From Alphaproteobacteria bacterium (GTDB lineage: Bacteria > Pseudomonadota > Alphaproteobacteria > UBA2966 > CAIVPW01), in NCBI GenBank assembly GCA_016869235.1, contig VGER01000001.1:1-54595 (forward strand): DNA of 54,595 bases, read 5' to 3'. The first letter of the stretch is position 1. Every line of letters begins with the position of its first letter. The notes under the pieces were generated by a model. That model saw only the letters and a list, made by a program, of their open reading frames with translations, was not told the DNA's origin and searched no databases. Of this stretch, positions 46,565 through 53,861 are shown piece after piece. Both the position numbers and the translations under genes were made by a program.

Positions 46565-46602
46565 CCCTCTCCCGCATGCGGGAGAGGGTAGGGTGAGGGT
46601 GG
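46565..46602. repeat. REP-type palindrome after gcvPB
   Basis: Positions 46565-46588 form a perfect 24-base palindrome built from CCCTCTCCCGCA and its complement, followed by TAGGGTGAGGGT. This is the common CTCTCCC...GGGAGAGGGTAGGGTGAGGG extragenic repeat of Proteobacteria. It starts 14 bases after the gcvPB stop and probably protects or ends the gcv mRNA. Its tail abuts the ArfA-like ORF. Confidence 0.75.
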
Positions 46603-46614
46603 CGAAGAACGCCC

Positions 46615-46770
46615 ATGCCCAGGAAAAAGAAGCCGGCCAAACCCTCGAAGCCCTCGGCGCGCCGCTCGCCGGCCGCCGCGGCCCTCGCCAAGGGCGCCTT
46701 CCGCCCGCGCGTGGTGAGGTCCAAGCGCGCCTACAGCCGCAAGGCCAAGCCGCGCGCGGCCGAAGACTAG
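46615..46770 (+). CDS. Small basic protein, possible ArfA-like ribosome rescue factor
   Basis: A 51-residue Lys/Arg-rich ORF from ATG 46615 to TAG 46768-46770. After a basic N-terminus (PRKKKPAKPSKPSARRS) the segment ALAKGAFRPRVVRSKRAYSR followed by KAK parallels the E. coli ArfA core [27 protein letters not shown] (shared A-L, F-R-x-R-V, K, Y-x-R-K-x-K). ArfA frees ribosomes stalled on non-stop mRNA. A GC palindrome (46749-46760) lies just before the stop, as in arfA genes whose mRNA is truncated. The similarity is by eye; conserved small basic protein is the safe call. The stop overlaps the convergent pseudogene stop. Confidence 0.5.
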   Translation: MPRKKKPAKPSKPSARRSPAAAALAKGAFRPRVVRSKRAYSRKAKPRAAED

Positions 46771-48273
46771 GCCATCGGCACGCCGAACCACTTGGTCAGC
46801 GCGTCCGTCAGTCCTGCGTGGGTTCCTACGCCCACCCACGCCACGTCGCCGTCGGGCCGTACCAGCACGGCGGTTGGAGCTGCCACCGGCCCGGCCACCG
46901 GTAGCTCCCACGTACCCTCGTACCGGGCGGCGAGCGCCGCAACCCGGTCCGCCCACGGAGCGATGTCGATCGGCCCGCCCAAGGTGACCAGCACCGGGCG
47001 TGCCTTGTGCAACAGCGAGAACACCCGCACCGGCCCGTCCGGAGTGACTAGGTCAAGGTCGGGCATGCGCCGCCCGAGAAGCGGGTGTCCCGGGCCCCCA
47101 TCGCCCTGTCCCACGTCGTAGTGGACGTCGAGCCCCGACTGCATGGCGGCGAAGCGCTTGCGCGGCTCGTCCATGGCGAGCAGTTCGCCGAGGACCTGGC
47201 GCAAGGCATTGGTGCGGTCGTCGTCGCGGCGCGGCACCACCTGCGCCAGGGTGTTGCGCAGCACGCGCGCGGCGATGGGATGGGGCTCGGCGTGATACGT
47301 GTCGAGCAGGGTTTCGGGCGCCATGCCTCTCACCACCTGGGCCAGCTTCCAGCCCCGGTTCACCGCGTCCTGCACGCCGATGTTGAGACCCTGGCCGCCC
47401 TCGGGCGGATGGATGTGTGCCGCGTCGCCGGCCAGCAAGATCCGCCCCTTGCGGTAGCTCGCCGCTTGCCGGGCCGTATCGGTGAAGCGGGTGAGCGATA
47501 CGGGGCTTTGCACGCCGAAGTCCGTGCCTTAGGCGGCAATCAGCCCCGCGCGCAGGTCGTCGAGCGTCGCCTCCTCGCCGGCGCGGCGCAGGTCCCCTTC
47601 GGTGACGAGAATGCCGACGAGGCCGCTGTCTTCGATCCGGCTCAAGGCGTTGATGCCGGTCGCGGTGCGCCGGATGCCCCACTCCGGTGCACCGGGGCGG
47701 GGCTCCTGCGCCAGCCTGGCTTCGGCGATCAGGGCGCCGGTGGTCGCGTCCGCGCCCGGGAACTCGATGCCGGCGGCTTTGCGGACCAGGCTGCGTCCGC
47801 CGTCGCAGCCGACCAGGTACTCCGCCCGAAACGACCCGCCATCGGCGAGCTGCACCTTCACGCCGCCGGCGTCCTGCGTGAAACCGGTCACCTCGCGCCC
47901 GCGATAGGTGGTCACGCCCAGTTCGTCCACCCAGCCGGCCAGGATTCGCTCGATGTGTCTCTGCCGCAAGGCGAGGCCGTCGTTGTGCCGGGTTGGGAAG
48001 TCCTCGATGGAGAGCGGCACCAAGGCGAACGCGGCGACCTGCATCGCCTTGCCCTGGCCAAGGAACCGGTCGGCGATGCCGCGCTGATCGAACACCTCGA
48101 TGGTGCGCGCATGCAGGCCGCCGGCGCGCTGTCCGATCAGCTCCTGGTTGACGCGCCGCTCGACGATGGCAACGTACACGTCCGCCAGTGCCGGCCAGCG
48201 TCATTCCGGTCGTGCCGCCACCCGCGATCACAACCGAATGCTCCTTCACCGCCCCGCTGCGCGCTGCGCTCAT
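46767..48273 (-). pseudogene. FAD-dependent aromatic monooxygenase, broken by a frameshift and a nonsense codon
   Basis: The ATG at 48271-48273 gives MSAARSGAVKEHSVVIAGGG then TTGMTLAG (FAD-binding motif); the frame then shifts near 48195 to ADVYVAIVERR...QELIGQRAGGLHARTIEVFDQRG. Family sequence would have about two extra residues there, consistent with loss of roughly 8 bases. In the resumed frame a TAA (47529-47531) interrupts LRAGLIAA-stop-GTDFGV, where relatives usually read VYGTDFGV. Downstream RILLAGDAAHIHPPEGGQGLNIGVQDA and a thioredoxin-like C-terminal region are intact. Once a flavin hydroxylase of about 500 residues in the MhpA/rifampicin-monooxygenase group; now non-functional if the sequence is right. 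Confidence 0.88.
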
Positions 48274-48323
48274 GCGTGCCTCCGTGTGCAAAGGGGCGCC
48301 GGTTCTACGCCGGGGCAGGGGGG

Positions 48324-48352
48324 TTGCCGCAATCCCGCCGGTACCGCATAGT
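48324..48352 (+). promoter_or_regulatory. Candidate sigma70-type promoter
   Basis: TTGCCG (48324-48329) and CATAGT (48347-48352) are spaced by exactly 17 bases. Transcription would start near 48359, about 30 bases ahead of a rho-independent terminator, and away from the monooxygenase pseudogene. Confidence 0.45.
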
Positions 48353-48358
48353 GTGAAA

Positions 48359-48418
48359 GTGGCAGGGAGCGATGCTCCGGGCCCTCGCAACCCTCCTCCT
48401 CGACGGCGGAGGGTTTTT
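48359..48418 (+). ncRNA. Candidate small RNA or leader with intrinsic terminator, upstream of DUF488
   Basis: A roughly 60-base unit between a predicted promoter and a terminator. It holds a short hairpin GGAGC/GCTCC (48366-48378, loop GAT) and then AACCCTCC (48389-48396) pairing with GGAGGGTT (48408-48415), followed by T. The loop side contains CCTCCTCC, which resembles an anti-Shine-Dalgarno element found in several alphaproteobacterial sRNAs. It could be a free-standing sRNA or an attenuated leader of DUF488, whose ATG is 23 bases downstream. Confidence 0.4.
48389..48418 (+). terminator. Rho-independent terminator upstream of DUF488
   Basis: An 8-bp stem (AACCCTCC/GGAGGGTT) with an 11-base loop able to pair further inside, ending in a five-T run (48414-48418). 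No coding gene on the plus strand lies immediately upstream for it to terminate. Confidence 0.65.
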
Positions 48419-48440
48419 CGCTTCCGGCTACGCTGCGCGC

Positions 48441-48956
48441 ATGGCGAAGCGGCACCTGTACACCGTGGGCTACGAAGGCCTGTCGGTCGGCGACTTCCTC
48501 GACCTGCTGCGCGGCGCCGGCGTCGAGGTGCTGGCCGACGTGCGCGACAATCCGTTCTCCCGTAAGGCGGGCTTCTCCAAGAAGCCGCTGACCGAGGCGG
48601 TCACCGCCGCCGGCATCGAGTACCAGTCGTGGCGCTCGCTCGGCGCACCCAAGCCGATCCGCGACCGCATCAAGGCCGACAACGACTGGCGCGCCTACAC
48701 GGCCGGGTACTTTGAGCACCTCGAGGCGGAGCACGCCGAGGTCGCGCGCCTCACGGCGCTCGCCGAGGCGCGCACGGTCTGCCTGGTGTGCTACGAGGCG
48801 GACGCCAACCGTCGTGCCGGAGGCACGCTCCACGCGCCTAGCGCGCGTCCCGCGCGACGCCACCGCCGCTACGTCGCCGACGCGGTGCAGGCCGCGGGCG
48901 GGCCGCTGCCGATGCACCTGAAGGCGGCCGGTCCCCAGGCCGCGCTGCCTCTCTAG
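48441..48956 (+). CDS. DUF488 family protein with atypical C-terminal motif
   Basis: 171 residues from ATG 48441. The N-terminal part is standard DUF488: LYTVGYEGLSVGDFLDLLR, VLADVRDNPFSRKAGFSKK and IEYQSWRSLGAP. The usual EAD-x(3)-CHR motif is altered: CYEADANRR is followed by about 16 extra residues (AGGTLHAPSARPA) before RHRRYVADAVQAAGG, and the Cys is missing. The frame stays open, so this looks like an insertion or local double frameshift. DUF488 function is unknown. Confidence 0.8.
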   Translation: MAKRHLYTVGYEGLSVGDFLDLLRGAGVEVLADVRDNPFSRKAGFSKKPLTEAVTAAGIEYQSWRSLGAPKPIRDRIKADNDWRAYTAGYFEHLEAEHAEVARLTALAEARTVCLVCYEADANRRAGGTLHAPSARPARRHRRYVADAVQAAGGPLPMHLKAAGPQAALPL

Positions 48957-49010
48957 GCCTGCCTCGCCAGGGCAAGGGCGCGCGCCGCACGGCCCGCGCT
49001 ACCGCAGGGC

Positions 49011-49469
49011 ATGGCCGAGCCGAAGGCGCCTCAGGGCGACGCAGACCTCTCCGACATGCTGCAGGAGCTGCGCGTCCTGCAACAGGGCGCGCAGGTGCTG
49101 ACCGCCTTCCTGGTGATCCTGCCGTTCACCGAGGCCTTCGAGCAGCTTGGGCCGGTCCAGCATTGGGTGTTCCTGGCGACGTTCCTCAGCTCGCTCGCCA
49201 GCTTGGTGTTCCTGAGCGCACCGGCCGCTAACCATCGTCTGCAGCGCCCCGTCACCGACAAAGAGGGCTTCAAGGCTACCGCCACCCGCACCATCCTCAT
49301 CGGCGTGGCGTTCGAATCGCTCGCCTGGGTGCTGGTTGCCGACCTGGTGGTCTCCGCAGTGTTCGACGGGCCGATATCGCTCGTCGCTGCGGGCCTGACG
49401 GCGCTGCTGGTGCTGGCGCTGTGGTGGCTGATGCCGCTCCTGAGCCGACGCGCCAGGGGCCAGCGGTAA
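49011..49469 (+). CDS. DUF6328-like membrane protein
   Basis: A 152-residue protein with a short acidic N-terminus, LQELRVLQQGAQVLTAFLVILPF, then further hydrophobic segments (WVFLATFLSSLASLVFLSAP; LIGVAFESLAWVLVADLVVSAVF; LVAAGLTALLVLALWWLMPLL), giving about four helices. The NHRLQRP element after helix two fits the DUF6328 family as I remember it. The function is unknown. It stands alone between DUF488 and a decayed gene. Confidence 0.7.
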   Translation: MAEPKAPQGDADLSDMLQELRVLQQGAQVLTAFLVILPFTEAFEQLGPVQHWVFLATFLSSLASLVFLSAPAANHRLQRPVTDKEGFKATATRTILIGVAFESLAWVLVADLVVSAVFDGPISLVAAGLTALLVLALWWLMPLLSRRARGQR

Positions 49470-49503
49470 CGATCGGTTCACCGTAATCGGCCACCCTGTT
49501 GGA

Positions 49504-50520
49504 ATGGCCGATGTCCTCGAGGTCGAAGACCTGGTGAACGCCGCCGAACGCTCATTCGACGTGTGCTAATTCGTGCGTGCGGTGGAAGTCGTGGGGCAGG
49601 CGCTCGGTCTCGCGCCGGGGAACGCAAAGGCCAACTACCATGCCGCGCTCCTGCAGCGCATGGGCGGCCGCGACGCCGCGGCGTCCCTCCACATGCAGCG
49701 TACCGGCCTGTCTCCCGGGCTGGACCACGACTACATGCCGTTCGACTGTTACGTCGCCAAGCGCCAGAGTTCCTGGTCCAGCAGGCCGATGCGATCGCCC
49801 GTCAACGGCCGGCCATGACCATGGCGGCGCTGCCGAAGTCGGCGAGCGCCTATGTGTGCAACTTCTCGGCGGTGGCGCTCGGGATGCCGAGCTGCCGCGT
49901 CGCCGTTGGCAACGTCGTCGTGCCCAACTGGGCGCGCCGGCCGGCGCGGGGCGGGGGCATCAACCACGAGCATTTTCCGGCTACGCCGGACAATGTCCGC
50001 GCCTTGGCCGAGGCCGGCATCCGCCGCATTGCCATCCTGGTGCGCGACCCGCGCCAGCAACTCGTCTCGCTGATGCACCACCAGATCAAGGATCTGCCGG
50101 GCTGCCCGCTTGCCCAGGATCTGCTGGCGGCGCCCGAGCGGGAGCGTGTCGACGCGATGCTCCGCCGCGACTTCTTCACCCGTACGATCGACTGGGTCGG
50201 CGGCTGGCTGGCCGAAGCCGGACGCGAAGGCAGCCCGCTGTCGATAGACTTCGTCACGTTCGAGGAGCTGGTTCGCGACCCTGCCGCCTTCTTCCGCGCG
50301 TTGTGGTTGTTCTTCGGCATGGAGGTGCCGGTGGCCAACATCGCTGCCGTCATCGACAGCCCCGCGGGCCAGGACATGCGCTGGAACTTCCGCAAAGGCG
50401 AGACCGACGAGTGGCGCTCCCTGGCGACGCCGGCCACCCAGGCTTCGATGTGGGCCCGGATGCCGCGCGCCGTCGGCGAATCGCTTCGGCTGGCGGGAAT
50501 AGGATCAATACAAAACGTAT
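49504..50520 (+). pseudogene. TPR-sulfotransferase, decayed
   Basis: ATG 49504 opens MADVLEVEDLVNAAERSFDVC, stops at TAA 49567-49569, and continues in the same frame as a TPR-like helix pair (VRAVEVVGQALGLAPGNAKA, NYHAALLQRMGG). Near 49757 the frame shifts by one base into FLVQQADAIARQRPAMTMAA then LPKSASAYVCNF, the PAPS 5'-phosphosulfate loop, followed by ILVRDPRQQLVSLMHH and RKGETDEWRSLATP. The open frame runs on to 50789 through the atp terminator, so the real 3' end is lost; recognisable similarity fades by about 50520. The closing stretch 50505-50540 is A/T-rich. Confidence 0.78.
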
Positions 50521-50675
50521 TAACACGGTACGGGTCGCAGCGCAGGCTCTGCAGCATGACCCCCGAGCCGTCAGATGCCTGTCCCGGAGCGCTCCCGGCG
50601 CGACGGCATCCGCCGGGTGTCTCACAAATCCCCGCAATTGCGGTGGATACGGCTAGCGCGCCGCGCCAGGGCACA

Positions 50676-50706
50676 AACGAAAAGCCCCGCGCTTTCGCGC
50701 GGGGCT
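50676..50706 (-). terminator. Rho-independent terminator of the atp operon
   Basis: Read on the minus strand, AGCCCCGCGC and GCGCGGGGCT form a perfect 10-bp stem with a GAAA loop, followed by TTTTCGTTT. It lies 55 bases after the atpF stop. Confidence 0.85.
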
Positions 50707-50760
50707 CGGCAGTTCAGGTCCCGACGCCGGCTGTCCGGCCGGGCGCAGCGGGGCTGCGGG

Positions 50761-51252
50761 CTAGTGCAGCTTGCGGTCGAGCTCCCTAATGGCGTCGTCC
50801 ACCATGCGATCGGCCTGGCGGTCGTCCATCTCGGCGACGATCAGGCGCTGGGCGCCGCGCACGGCGATGTCGATGGCGACGTCGCGCACCTCCTTCAGCG
50901 CCTTCTGCTCGGCGCGGGCGATGCGGTCCTTGGCAAGCTCGGTGCGGCGCGTCACGGCCAGCTCGAGGGCGCGCGCGGCGTCCTCGGCCATGCGGGCCGC
51001 CTCGGTGCGCGCCTGGGCGAGGATCTGCTCGGCCTCGCGCTCGGCGTCCTTCTGGTTCTTCACGTACGAAGCGAGCAGGGCTTCCGCCTCGGCACGCAGG
51101 CGCGAAGCCTCATCGAGCTTGGCCTTGATCTCGGCGGTGCGGCCGTCGAGCCAGCCGGTGATGAACAGCCAGCCTTTCTTGCCCACCAGCGCCACGAACG
51201 CCAGGAAGCCGAGCATCGCCCAGTTGTGTGGGACGGAGAAGAAGTCGTCCAT
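50761..51252 (-). CDS. atpF: ATP synthase Fo subunit b
   Basis: A peripheral-stalk subunit of 163 residues: one N-terminal membrane helix (NWAMLGFLAFVALVGKKGWLF) and a long charged coiled coil (DGRTAEIKAKLDEASRLRAE to KLH). It starts one base after the b' stop (TGACATG) and ends the operon before a terminator. F1 genes are elsewhere, as usual in alphaproteobacteria. Confidence 0.92.
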   Translation of the reverse strand: MDDFFSVPHNWAMLGFLAFVALVGKKGWLFITGWLDGRTAEIKAKLDEASRLRAEAEALLASYVKNQKDAEREAEQILAQARTEAARMAEDAARALELAVTRRTELAKDRIARAEQKALKEVRDVAIDIAVRGAQRLIVAEMDDRQADRMVDDAIRELDRKLH

Positions 51253-51253
51253 G

Positions 51254-51748
51254 TCAGGACTTGGCTCCCTTGATCTCCGCGTCGATGGCCTTGGCCGCCG
51301 CGTCCTTGGAGATGCTGGTGCCGGTGACGCGCTCGGCAGCCGCCTGCGCCACGTCGATGGCGACGTCGCGCAACGAGGCCATGGCTTTCTGCCGCGCCGC
51401 CGCGATGCCGGCGTCGGCCTTCTTGGACTGCTCGGCGAGCTCGGCGTCGAGCTTGGCGGTGCGCGCCGATTGCTCGGCGTTGGCCCGTTCGCGCGCCTCG
51501 GCGGCGAGCTTCTGCGCGCGCGCCCGCGTCTCGCTCGTCACCTTGTCGAAGGCCTTTTGGGCCGCCTCGGCCTTGCGGCCGAACTCGGCTGCTTCGTTGA
51601 GGTCGCCGGAGATGCGGTTGTCGCGCGTGGTGAGAATCCGCTCGATGCGCGGCAACGCCATGCGCGCCATCAGCAGGTAGAGCAACACGAACGAGATGAC
51701 GAGCCACACGAGCTGTGGCGCGTACGTCGTGAAGTCCATCTGCGGCAT
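51254..51748 (-). CDS. ATP synthase Fo subunit b'
   Basis: The second b-type stalk subunit (b'), 164 residues, with MPQMDFTTYAPQLVWLVISF and VLLYLLMARMALPRIERIL forming the membrane helix and start of the coiled coil, then an Ala/Glu/Lys-rich helix to the end. The presence of both b and b' is typical of alphaproteobacteria and phototrophs. AAGGA is placed 6 bases ahead of the ATG. Confidence 0.93.
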   Translation of the reverse strand: MPQMDFTTYAPQLVWLVISFVLLYLLMARMALPRIERILTTRDNRISGDLNEAAEFGRKAEAAQKAFDKVTSETRARAQKLAAEARERANAEQSARTAKLDAELAEQSKKADAGIAAARQKAMASLRDVAIDVAQAAAERVTGTSISKDAAAKAIDAEIKGAKS

Positions 51749-51793
51749 GGCGAGTCCTTCGGTCTGGTGCGGTTGCGCCCGTCTTGTTGCGGC

Positions 51794-52018
51794 TTAGCCG
51801 AACAGGATGAGGAACGCGAGCACGAGGGCGTAGATGGCGACGGCCTCGGTGAGCGCGAAGCCCAACAGCACGTTGCCGAACATCTTCGGCGCGGCTGCGG
51901 GGTTGCGGATGCCGGCCGAGACGTAGTGGCCGAAGATGGTGCCGATGCCGACGCCCGCGCCGGCGACGCCGATGGTGGCGAGGCCCGCGCCGATCAACTT
52001 GGCCGCTTCGATATCCAT
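51794..52018 (-). CDS. atpE: ATP synthase Fo subunit c
   Basis: A 74-residue rotor-ring subunit with two helices. The GxGxGxG packing motif is in GVAGAGVGIGTIFGHYV, the polar loop in GIRNPAAAPKM and the proton-binding Glu in GFALTEAVAIYALVLAF. The residues around the Glu do not include the Na+ ligand set, so H+ coupling is expected. AAGGAG lies 6 bases before the ATG. Confidence 0.97.
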   Translation of the reverse strand: MDIEAAKLIGAGLATIGVAGAGVGIGTIFGHYVSAGIRNPAAAPKMFGNVLLGFALTEAVAIYALVLAFLILFG

Positions 52019-52048
52019 GGTCTTCTCCTTTGGTGATCCTTGGGTGGG

Positions 52049-52804
52049 CTAGTGCTTGTGCAGGTTGATGGCGTCAGACAGGTACAGGCAGGTCAGCACG
52101 GCAAACACGTAGGCCTGCAGGAACGCGACGATGACCTCAAGTCCGTAGATCGCGATGACGAACAGGAACGGCGCGAAGCCGAAGATGCCGAGCGCGATGA
52201 CGAATCCCGCGAACACCTCGAGCATCGTGTGGCCGGCCAGCATATTAGCGGCGAGACGCACCGAGAGGCTGATGGGGCGGGTGAGGTAGCCGATGATCTC
52301 GATCGGCACCAGGAGCGGCGCCAGGTAGATCGGCACGCCGGCGGGGAGGAACAGGCTGAAGAAGTGCAGCTTGTGCCGCGCCAAGCCGATCAGCGTCACC
52401 ATGACGAAGATGAAGAACGCCAGGGCGAAGGTGACGATGATGTGGCTCGTCACCGTGAACGATCCCGGCACCGGGATCAGGCCGATGAAATTGGCGAACA
52501 GGATGAACATGAACAGCGAGAACACGAACGGGAAGTACTTCTTCCCTTCGGGTCCGACGTTGTCGCGCAGCGCGCTAGCAACCAAGCCATACGCGGCCTC
52601 GGCGAGCGACTGCAGGCGGCCAGGCACGAGGCTGCCGCCGCGCGTCGCCGCCATCAGGAACCAGGTGACCAAGGCGACCGAGATCAGCATGAACAGCGCC
52701 GCGTTGGTGAACGACGCGTCGATGCCGCCGATGTGGATCGGAATCAGGCGGTCGATGGTGAACTGGTCCAGTGGGCCGTGTGCTGCTGCTTCTTCGTGTT
52801 CCAC
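52049..52804 (-). CDS. atpB: ATP synthase Fo subunit a
   Basis: A 251-residue proton-channel subunit with about five to six helices. The essential Arg lies in RPISLSVRLAANMLAGHTML; FANFIGLIPVPGSFT and GLEVIVAFLQAYVFAVLTCLYL are typical. It starts at GTG 52804 with GAGG about nine bases before. Thirty bases separate it from atpE. Confidence 0.97.
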   Translation of the reverse strand: MEHEEAAAHGPLDQFTIDRLIPIHIGGIDASFTNAALFMLISVALVTWFLMAATRGGSLVPGRLQSLAEAAYGLVASALRDNVGPEGKKYFPFVFSLFMFILFANFIGLIPVPGSFTVTSHIIVTFALAFFIFVMVTLIGLARHKLHFFSLFLPAGVPIYLAPLLVPIEIIGYLTRPISLSVRLAANMLAGHTMLEVFAGFVIALGIFGFAPFLFVIAIYGLEVIVAFLQAYVFAVLTCLYLSDAINLHKH

Positions 52805-52844
52805 TCTATCGCACCTCTGGACCGCTCCGCGACCGTTCAGGCGG

Positions 52845-53168
52845 TCACCCCTCGCGCTCGAGGCGCTTGGCCTCGCGGAACGCGTTGAGCATGCCTGCCG
52901 CCATGCCCAGCGTCAGAAAGACCAACAACAACCAGGGACGCGTTCCGAGCCACCGGTCGAGGAACCAACCGATGCCGCCGCCGACGATCAGCGCCGCTAC
53001 GAGTTCGGTGGCCATGCGAAAGGCCAAGCCAAGCCCGCGCGAATTGACGCCGCTCGCGGGGCCTTGCGTTTGCTCGCTCTCCCCTTGGGCCCTCCGCAGC
53101 CGCTGGCCGAAGTCGCCCAAGGCGGGGGGCGTGCGGTCCGCAGGCGGCGGAGGCTTGTCGTCGGTCAT
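52845..53168 (-). CDS. atpI: ATP synthase assembly protein AtpI
   Basis: 107 residues from ATG 53168: a Pro-rich cytosolic N-terminus, then two helices (RMATELVAALIVGGGIGWFLD and PWLLLVFLTLGMAAGMLNAF) joined by RWLGTRP, the AtpI pattern, ending FREAKRLE. The longer frame to 53207 would start before the mapped promoter -10 box region and is rejected. First gene of the Fo operon. Confidence 0.92.
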   Translation of the reverse strand: MTDDKPPPPADRTPPALGDFGQRLRRAQGESEQTQGPASGVNSRGLGLAFRMATELVAALIVGGGIGWFLDRWLGTRPWLLLVFLTLGMAAGMLNAFREAKRLEREG

Positions 53169-53203
53169 CTGCGCCGAGCACTCTGGCGCAAAAAACCGGC
53201 GGC

Positions 53204-53232
53204 ACAATAGGGGCCGCTCCGGGGGGTGTCAA
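53204..53232 (-). promoter_or_regulatory. Sigma70-type promoter of the atp operon
   Basis: On the minus strand TTGACA (53232-53227) and TATTGT (53209-53204) are separated by 17 bases, close to consensus. The predicted transcript starts about 53197, leaving a leader of roughly 30 bases before the atpI ATG. Confidence 0.75.
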
Positions 53233-53366
53233 CCTTCGCCCGCATAACTAAACCATTGAATTCGTGGGAGAAACTACTTCCGCGCGGCGCTTTGCCGCGG
53301 CGCCACGAACGCCTGCAGGCGAAGTGTGGAGCGGATGGCCGCGGCAAGCGCGACAAATCAGGAATC

Positions 53367-53806
53367 CTAGTGGTGGACCGACTCTGAATGCATGTTGGCC
53401 GGGTCCACCTCGGGCTCCGTGAGGAGGGCGATCTTGCCGTCCTTCTGCACGGTGAAGTGCCAGCAACTCATGCGGCCGGTGTGGCAGGCGACGCCCTTCT
53501 GCTGCACCAGCAGGAGCAAGGCGTCTCCGTCGCAGTCGAGCCGGATCTCCAGCACCCGCTGGGTGAAGCCCGAGGTCTCGCCCTTGTGCCACTGGAAGCC
53601 GCGCGAGCGGGAGTATTGAAGTGGGCTTCGCCGGTCGCAAGGGTGCGGGCCACCGCGGCGCGGTTCATCCAGCCCAGCATCAGTACTTGGCCGGAATCGA
53701 CCTGCTGCACGACGCACGCGACCAGGTCCGCGTCGTTGAACCTGATGGCGTTGACGAGCGCGGAACCTGACTCCGGTGCGGTATGGGCCTCGGCCACCGA
53801 GGTCAC
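53367..53806 (-). pseudogene. hisI: Phosphoribosyl-AMP cyclohydrolase, frameshifted
   Basis: From GTG 53806 the frame reads [40 protein letters not shown] and AHFN, then leaves the family; [20 protein letters not shown] continues in another frame from about 53613. Two extra bases (or one lost) between AHF and YSRSRG explain it. All metal ligands survive: [13 protein letters not shown] and [12 protein letters not shown]. HisI opens the ring of phosphoribosyl-AMP in histidine synthesis. Because the break is a single event and the rest is well conserved, a sequencing or assembly error is as likely as true loss. Confidence 0.85.
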
Positions 53807-53861
53807 ACCTGGCCTGCGGCCAGTTGCGGCAACGCTCGCATCGAACGTGACGCGAACGTTG

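Noticed and set aside
50530..50660. tRNA-like or structured RNA beside the atp terminator
   Set aside because: GGGTC/GACCC pairing can be drawn but there is no T-loop GTTCRA or CCA; no RNA family recognised.
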